A program made the translations under genes and the position numbers. This document shows, in pieces, positions 7,184 to 11,059 of a DNA stretch of 11,059 bases. Source of the stretch: UBA5794 sp964196275 (GTDB lineage: Bacteria > Actinomycetota > Acidimicrobiia > Spongiisociales > UBA5794); NCBI GenBank assembly GCA_964196275.1, contig CAXMSN010000091.1:1-11059 (forward strand). The letters run 5' to 3'. Below the pieces are notes generated by a model. The model saw nothing but the letters and a program-made list of their open reading frames with translations, had not been told where the DNA came from and did no database searches. Each line of letters begins with the position of its first letter. Within the stretch, counting starts at the first letter, position 1.

Positions 7184-7194
7184 TTATCGCTCGC
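7172..7194 (+). repeat. second copy of the stop-codon repeat
   Basis: GTCGCTCGCTGA at 7172-7183 supplies the last codons and TGA of the kinase gene and is identical to 3400-3411. Both copies follow CCCG/GTC and both genes end in Val-Ala-Arg. A second CGCTCGC follows at 7188-7194. Confidence 0.5.
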
Positions 7195-7201
7195 TAGCGA
7201 T
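7186..7201 (+). terminator. candidate hairpin after the kinase gene
   Basis: ATCGCT (7186-7191) and AGCGAT (7196-7201) form a 6-bp stem with a 4-nt loop, 2 nt after the kinase stop. It contains the perfect palindrome TCGCTAGCGA. It is followed by TGCTTC, only a weak T-tract, so termination is plausible but not clear. Confidence 0.35.
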
Positions 7202-7223
7202 TGCTTCAGACCCGTTCGGCTCC

Positions 7224-7397
7224 ACCTTCGCTGACAGACCACAGACCCGAAGGTTGATGCTTCCTCGTCCTCCCTGGGAGGGAGGACTGGCGAGCTTGCG
7301 AGCCAGGAGGGCGTTGGTCTGCGGTGAATCGTTGCGCCTGCGACATCCCCCTGCATCGTCGCTGCGCTCCGCTGCCGTCCCCCTTGAAAGGAGGACG
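7224..7397. repeat. cluster of inverted repeats between convergent genes
   Basis: The 249-bp gap between kinase and cytochrome genes holds no credible gene but several hairpins. ACCTTCG pairs with CGAAGGT (7224-7230, 7248-7254). GTCCTCCCT pairs with AGGGAGGAC (7267-7275, 7279-7287, 3-nt loop). CTGGC pairs with GCCAG (7287-7291, 7302-7306). CGTCC..CC pairs with GG..GGACG (7376-7397, one mismatch). Longer-range pairs are ACCACAGACC (7238-7247) with GGTCTGCGGT (7316-7325, one mismatch) and TCGTCCTCC (7265-7273) with GGAGGACGA (7390-7398, perfect). None has a strong T-tract. A bidirectional terminator region or repeat-derived element would fit. Confidence 0.45.
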
Positions 7398-7432
7398 AAG
7401 AGTTACTGATCTGACGTTTGAGGTCTTCTGAC

Positions 7433-8440
7433 TCATCCGCCCGAATCGAGATACGTGTAGATCTTCTCGACGTTCTCGTCTGAGATCGTTGCATCGTCGT
7501 ATTGGGGCATGCCCTTTGGGCCCTCCCGCACGTCTGTCGTGAACGAGCCGAGCGATCCGAGTTCACCGACGAGTTCCGGTGCGACGATTGCCCCTTTGCC
7601 CCCCAGCCCGTGGCAGGCCGCACATGCGAACTGGAAGTACAGCACTTCGCCGTCGACTATCGGGTCGCCCGTCTGGGCAAGCGATTCGTCGTCGAGCCCG
7701 AATCCGTCGTAGGGATATGTGACGTCGAGGTAGTTCACGATCGTCCGGTCGTAGCCCTCGGGATCGATTACATGACTGTTGGCAACTGGTGCCCGTACGA
7801 ACACGATGACCATTCCAACGGCTGTGATCACCACCGCAGCAGCCAGGATCACGCTGATCCACATGGAGCCATCCTCGGATGCGACGGCGGTCTGAGATCT
7901 ACCAGCCATGCCGACCCGGACCAGGTAGATTGCGGCCATCGCGATGAGTACCCATACTCCGGAGATGATCAGGATCACCAGCGTTCCGTTGATGAACGGG
8001 ATCCGCACCCCGGTGCTGAGCTGATACAGCTGCACGGGCTCTCCACCCACAGCGATCGTGAACACGTACGGCTCGACAGGGTCGGTGTCTGGGCCCAGGT
8101 ACACAACCTGCATCTCGCCGTTGTCATCGGCCCGCTGTTGATAGGCGAGGATGGCGATGCCAGCCTCATCGGTCGTGGCCGTCGCGATCTCTACTCGCCC
8201 GAACTCTCCGGCGAGCGACGCTTGATAGGTCAGCGCTATCTCTGCACCTTCAACCGGTGAGCCGCTGTCCGAGAGGACGGCCTTGACCTCGACCTGCTGT
8301 CCCACGGAAACCTGTTCGGGCGCACCGACGGCGATCTCGATTCCAGCGGCGAGCGCTGGTGCCGATGTGATCAGGGCAATAGTAACCATCGCCGCTGCTA
8401 GCGCGAAGTTACGCACACGCTTCAATCGACGCGTGATCAT
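7433..8440 (-). CDS. Ig-like/two-helix/cytochrome c fusion protein, respiratory complex subunit
   Basis: A 335-residue exported haem protein. Residues 1-32 are a signal peptide with a cleavage-like AxA (PALAA). Residues 34-135 are beta-rich and resemble a bacterial Ig-like fold (GQQVEVKAVLSDSGSPVEGA). Two membrane helices follow (about 150-176 and 193-217), with the short Arg-containing loop between them placed inside. A class I monohaem cytochrome c domain ends the chain, with CAACH (273-277) and probable axial Met311 in GPKGMPQYD. Both outer domains would face the periplasmic side. The role is probably to accept or donate electrons for the quinone subunit encoded next to it. Its ATG overlaps the upstream stop by 4 bp (ATGA), and AAGGGGGG lies 5 nt before it. 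The same frame stays open upstream to 9829, but that part is a shadow. I know no named family with this exact layout. Confidence 0.88.
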   Translation of the reverse strand: MITRRLKRVRNFALAAAMVTIALITSAPALAAGIEIAVGAPEQVSVGQQVEVKAVLSDSGSPVEGAEIALTYQASLAGEFGRVEIATATTDEAGIAILAYQQRADDNGEMQVVYLGPDTDPVEPYVFTIAVGGEPVQLYQLSTGVRIPFINGTLVILIISGVWVLIAMAAIYLVRVGMAGRSQTAVASEDGSMWISVILAAAVVITAVGMVIVFVRAPVANSHVIDPEGYDRTIVNYLDVTYPYDGFGLDDESLAQTGDPIVDGEVLYFQFACAACHGLGGKGAIVAPELVGELGSLGSFTTDVREGPKGMPQYDDATISDENVEKIYTYLDSGG

Positions 8441-9846
8441 GGCGACCCCCCTTCGGTTCGACTGGACGGGTCTGGAGAGCCCGCCGTCGCCGATGTCTTG
8501 TCGTCGGCGAGGATCGGTTCCGTCGATTCCGAAGCGAATACGTCGCGGTGTGCCGCCTCGTACTCCTCGGTCATTTCCCAGACGGCGAACATCGGAAAGA
8601 TCTTGATGGCCACTGTGATCAGAAGGCAGAAGACGGCCATGCCACCCGCAAAGATCGACCATTCGACCAACGTCGGTGCGTAGCTTGCGGGCTCGTACGG
8701 CATCAGGGGGACACGAAGCCCGGTCACGACGATGAAGTACCTCTCGAAGAACATCGCGAGGTCGACGAGGATCGCGGCCGCCACGACGCCTCCGATCGTG
8801 CGAGTCTTGGGGACCAACATCAAGATGACAGGCACGATGAGCCCCCCGATGATGTAGAACCAGAACATCAGAGCGAAGTCCTCGACGAACAGCTGCCGGA
8901 ACGCGAACTCTCCTGATTCCTCGAGCTTGAAGCCCTCCGTCAGGTACTCGTTGATGTTCACGTACACCATGAACGCTCCGAACGCAGCGAGGAGATACCC
9001 GAGGTAGAGGAAGTGCTTCGTTGTGAGGTATTCCTCCCAGTGATAGATCTTCCTCAGGATCGCCATCACGAGGATCAAGGTCGCGACCCCGCTGAATATG
9101 GCCCCCGCTACGAAGAGCACGCCGAAGATGCTGGTGTTCCATCCGACACGAAGCGTCATCGAGAAGATCCACGAGACCACGGTGTGAACGGACACTGCGA
9201 TCGGGATGATGATCAGCATCATGATCGTGATCGCCTTGCCGAGAAGCCTCAGCTGTTTCGGCGTCCCGTTCCAGTCGAGCGAGAGTGTCTGGTAGATGAA
9301 GCCTCGGACACGGCCAACCTTGCCTGTCAAGCGATCCCTGTACATCGCCAGGTCGGGGATCATCGGGGCATAGAGATAGATGACGCTCGCGGTGAGATAG
9401 GTCGTGATCGCCATGACGTCCCACATGATCGGCGACTGCCACCTCCCATGGAGGTACACGTTGAGGATCCTCTCGGGTCGACCCATGTCGATCAGGACGA
9501 ACGATGCACCCACCAACAGGGCCACAGCTGTTATGAACTCGGCGATCCGCGTCACCGGGGCACGCCAACTGGCTTTCGACGCTCTCAGGATCGCGGAGAT
9601 GAGTGTCCCCGCATGGCTGATTCCGATGAAGAAGACGAACGCTGTGATGTAAAGGCCCCACGAGATGCGGTCCCGCATGTCCGTGACGTAGAGGCCGTCT
9701 GTCCACTGTCGTGAGTACTGGTACATCGCATTGAGGACGATCACCACGAGAAACCCCAGCCATATCCAGTACTTGTACGTCGTAACGAGCGTGGGCCTCG
9801 TTGTCTTGCTGATCAGTCGTTCCTGCCAATTCGTCAGCGTGTCCAT
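8437..9846 (-). CDS. ActC/PsrC/NrfD-like quinone-interacting membrane subunit
   Basis: A 469-residue polytopic protein with about ten membrane helices (roughly 25-45, 62-84, 100-121, 140-160, 205-225, 237-262, 278-298, 327-345, 350-370 and 398-420). Wording is closest to ActC of alternative complex III: ISHAGTLISAIL (76-87), DMGRPER (120-126), SPIMWDV (138-144), SVHTVVSW (219-226), FVAGAIFSG (245-253) and FERYFIVVTGL (367-377). In this family the protein binds quinol or quinone and pairs with an exported four-cluster iron-sulfur protein, which is encoded just upstream here. Charged residues in helices, such as His78 and His221, are candidates for proton or quinone contacts. Start ATG 9846 lies 13 bp inside the upstream gene, with AGAAGG about 9 nt before it. 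A longer frame to 9882 looks like overlap only. The C-terminal 50 residues are a hydrophilic tail without a recognised domain. Confidence 0.92.
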   Translation of the reverse strand: MDTLTNWQERLISKTTRPTLVTTYKYWIWLGFLVVIVLNAMYQYSRQWTDGLYVTDMRDRISWGLYITAFVFFIGISHAGTLISAILRASKASWRAPVTRIAEFITAVALLVGASFVLIDMGRPERILNVYLHGRWQSPIMWDVMAITTYLTASVIYLYAPMIPDLAMYRDRLTGKVGRVRGFIYQTLSLDWNGTPKQLRLLGKAITIMMLIIIPIAVSVHTVVSWIFSMTLRVGWNTSIFGVLFVAGAIFSGVATLILVMAILRKIYHWEEYLTTKHFLYLGYLLAAFGAFMVYVNINEYLTEGFKLEESGEFAFRQLFVEDFALMFWFYIIGGLIVPVILMLVPKTRTIGGVVAAAILVDLAMFFERYFIVVTGLRVPLMPYEPASYAPTLVEWSIFAGGMAVFCLLITVAIKIFPMFAVWEMTEEYEAAHRDVFASESTEPILADDKTSATAGSPDPSSRTEGGSP

Positions 9847-10811
9847 GTCACCGACCCTTCTGCTCGTTCGATCCAAGGCCACTCAGTTGGCATGCGACCC
9901 TCATCGTGCGGATCACGTCCGACGTCCTCGCCGTGGCCGGGCAGGTAATACACCCTCGGTTTCGTCCCGAGGTGCTCCTTGAGGCGGTAGCCGTTGTTGT
10001 CAGCGATGAGTCGTGATGCCTTGACGATCGTGCGACCGTTCGTGGCGATGTCCTCTTCGAGGTCTCCGTACCAGATGGCATCGTTCGGGCAGCCCTGCAC
10101 GCACATCGGCAGCGTCCCATCCCTGACCATGTCCGGGCAGAAATCGCATTTCATGACCGTGCCCTTGGCTGCGGGTGTCTGGTGGTCGGGGTTGTAGTCA
10201 GCGAGTGCAGCCTCAGGCGGCATGGGCGGTGAGCCCCAATTGAAGAACCGTCGGTCGTACGGGCATGCGGCCATGCAGATCCTGCAACCGATGCACCGTT
10301 CCTGATCGATGAGGACCGTCCCTTCTGGTGTTGGGAAAGTGGCACCGACCGGGCAGACCTTGACACATGGTGGGTCCTCGCACTGTTGGCATGGTGTGGG
10401 GATGAACTGCGTGCCACCGCCTGCGAGTTCGGACTCGTAGACCTCTATCCACTCCATCGGTTGGGGTATGAGATGCCCCTCGATGCACGCTGTTGCGCAT
10501 TGCGGGGGAGTGCCCTGGCTCTGACAGCCATCGCAGTTCTTGAGATCGATGATCATCGACCATTGGCGTATGCGTCCCGACTTCGTTGTTGCCGGACTCG
10601 TGCCGGAATCCTGTGCAGCCGCTGTGTCGCCAGAGACGACATCGCGAACGAGTCCGTCCATCATCCGGCCGGTTGCGATCAGCGGAACTGATCCAAGCGC
10701 ACCGAGACCGAGCCACTTGAGCGCGTTTCGCCTGTCCAACGATGCACTCTGGCTGCGCTCATCAGCACCTTCTGGTACCTCTGGGTTCGCTGGCGTGGCT
10801 GTGTCTGTCAC
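9834..10811 (-). CDS. Tat-exported 4x[4Fe-4S] ferredoxin-like electron-transfer subunit
   Basis: A 325-residue protein with a twin-arginine signal, DRRNALKWLGLG (26-37), preceded by a polar N-terminal extension. Sixteen cysteines form four cluster sites: C93/C96/C105/C109, C141/C144/C149/C153, C173/C176/C179/C183 and C222/C225/C237/C241. By analogy with TtrB, PsrB, HybA and the iron-sulfur part of ActB it would carry electrons between a periplasmic catalytic subunit and the ActC-like membrane partner. The start is GTG 10811, selected because GAGGAG lies 6 nt before it; the frame is open to 10898, but that stretch overlaps a strong hairpin. It overlaps the next gene by 13 bp. A separate exported iron-sulfur subunit of this type usually accompanies a molybdopterin or multihaem partner, which is not in the window. 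Confidence 0.93.
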   Translation of the reverse strand: MTDTATPANPEVPEGADERSQSASLDRRNALKWLGLGALGSVPLIATGRMMDGLVRDVVSGDTAAAQDSGTSPATTKSGRIRQWSMIIDLKNCDGCQSQGTPPQCATACIEGHLIPQPMEWIEVYESELAGGGTQFIPTPCQQCEDPPCVKVCPVGATFPTPEGTVLIDQERCIGCRICMAACPYDRRFFNWGSPPMPPEAALADYNPDHQTPAAKGTVMKCDFCPDMVRDGTLPMCVQGCPNDAIWYGDLEEDIATNGRTIVKASRLIADNNGYRLKEHLGTKPRVYYLPGHGEDVGRDPHDEGRMPTEWPWIERAEGSVTWTR

Positions 10812-10837
10812 GTGGCACTCCTCATGTCCGGTGGGGT

Positions 10838-10912
10838 CTCCCTGAGCCGTGGCTTCTCTCAGGGAGCGTGCCCCGTGGGGATGCGTGTCCATCCCCACGG
10901 GTGAAGGCTCCC
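10838..10912 (-). promoter_or_regulatory. tandem stem-loops between the haem-subunit and iron-sulfur genes
   Basis: In the 110-bp gap, CCCGTGGGGATG (10872-10883) and CATCCCCACGGG (10890-10901) form a perfect 12-bp stem with a 6-nt loop, extended across an internal loop by GGGAGC (10862-10867) and GCTCCC (10907-10912). A second stem, CTCCCTGAG (10838-10846) and CTCAGGGAG (10858-10866), shares GGGAG with the outer part of the first. The big stem begins 9 nt after the upstream stop. The lack of a T-tract points to partial termination, attenuation or mRNA processing and stabilisation between operon genes. Confidence 0.6.
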
Positions 10913-10921
10913 GTTCAGCCG

Positions 10922-11059
10922 TTAACCGAAGTTGACGTTGATCCAGCCTTGGTTGGAGGACTGGACGTGTGTCGAGTCTTCCCAGCCGTCAGGGCCGAAG
11001 TCTGCGTCCCAGTAGGCCAGGGCGAGCATGGTTGCTTCGCCTGCTGCGAACTGTGCGTC
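10922..11059 (-). CDS. C-terminal end of a probable haem-b-binding (ethylbenzene dehydrogenase-like) subunit, partial
   Basis: Only the last 45 residues are visible, ending with TAA at 10924-10922. They include GEATMLALAYWDADFGPDGW, then SSNQGWINVNFG at the C-terminus. The pattern of a hydrophobic strand with Ala-Tyr-Trp-Asp, a loop and a final Gln-Gly-Trp strand resembles the C-terminus of the haem-b-binding domain of ethylbenzene dehydrogenase gamma and related type II DMSO-reductase-family subunits. It is the first gene visible in the respiratory operon. It could also be another beta-sandwich domain; the fragment is too short for certainty. Confidence 0.5.
   Translation of the reverse strand, partial: DAQFAAGEATMLALAYWDADFGPDGWEDSTHVQSSNQGWINVNFG

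Noticed and set aside
6712..7623. 303-codon minus-strand open frame across the kinase 3' end, the gap and the cytochrome 3' end
   Set aside because: It is Ser/Arg-rich with no domain pattern, and overlaps two convincing genes in other frames.
8441..9829. Long upstream extension of the cytochrome reading frame, giving a 798-codon open frame
   Set aside because: The extension is rich in Arg, His and Asp without domain features and lies across the well-supported ten-helix gene in another frame. The ATGA overlap and ribosome binding site mark 8440 as the true start.

Overview
The window looks like chromosomal DNA from a high-GC Gram-positive-type bacterium, most likely an actinomycete-related lineage (Actinomycetota; Acidimicrobiia or a relative is a guess). 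The reasons are the GC-rich third codon positions, GTG and TTG starts, a DUF3105 membrane protein, a DosS/DosR-like two-component pair, and starts that look leaderless. I see no tRNA, rRNA, CRISPR array, insertion sequence or phage gene.

Left part (1-3600). A minus-strand gene running off the left edge encodes an NfnA/SudB-type FAD/NAD and [2Fe-2S] flavoprotein. A doubtful small ORF lies just upstream of it. Three plus-strand genes follow: a membrane-anchored alpha/beta hydrolase, a DUF3105 membrane protein with a TTG start, and a Gpt/Hpt-like purine phosphoribosyltransferase. The 186-bp gap after the phosphoribosyltransferase holds two inverted repeats that cross each other and co-vary, so it could fold as an H-type pseudoknot.

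Middle (3598-7183). A full-length malic enzyme converges on a NarL/DosR-like response regulator, and their stop codons share one CTAG. The regulator is divergent from a single-GAF, DosS-like histidine kinase. Their start codons are 65 bp apart, and each has a TANNNT hexamer 6 nt upstream. The kinase GAF domain keeps a histidine that aligns, from memory, with the haem ligand of mycobacterial DosS.

Right part (7184-11059). A 250-bp hairpin-rich gap separates the kinase from a convergent minus-strand respiratory operon. In transcription order this holds the C-terminal end of a probable haem-b (ethylbenzene-dehydrogenase-like) subunit, a Tat-exported protein with four [4Fe-4S] sites, a ten-helix ActC/PsrC/NrfD-like quinone subunit, and an unusual fusion of signal peptide, Ig-like domain, two membrane helices and a monohaem cytochrome c domain. 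The last three genes overlap at their ends, so they are probably made and assembled together. The module most likely moves electrons between a periplasmic redox enzyme encoded to the right of the window, the quinone pool and cytochrome c. The neighbouring gas- or redox-sensing pair is a reasonable candidate to control it, but that link is inference.
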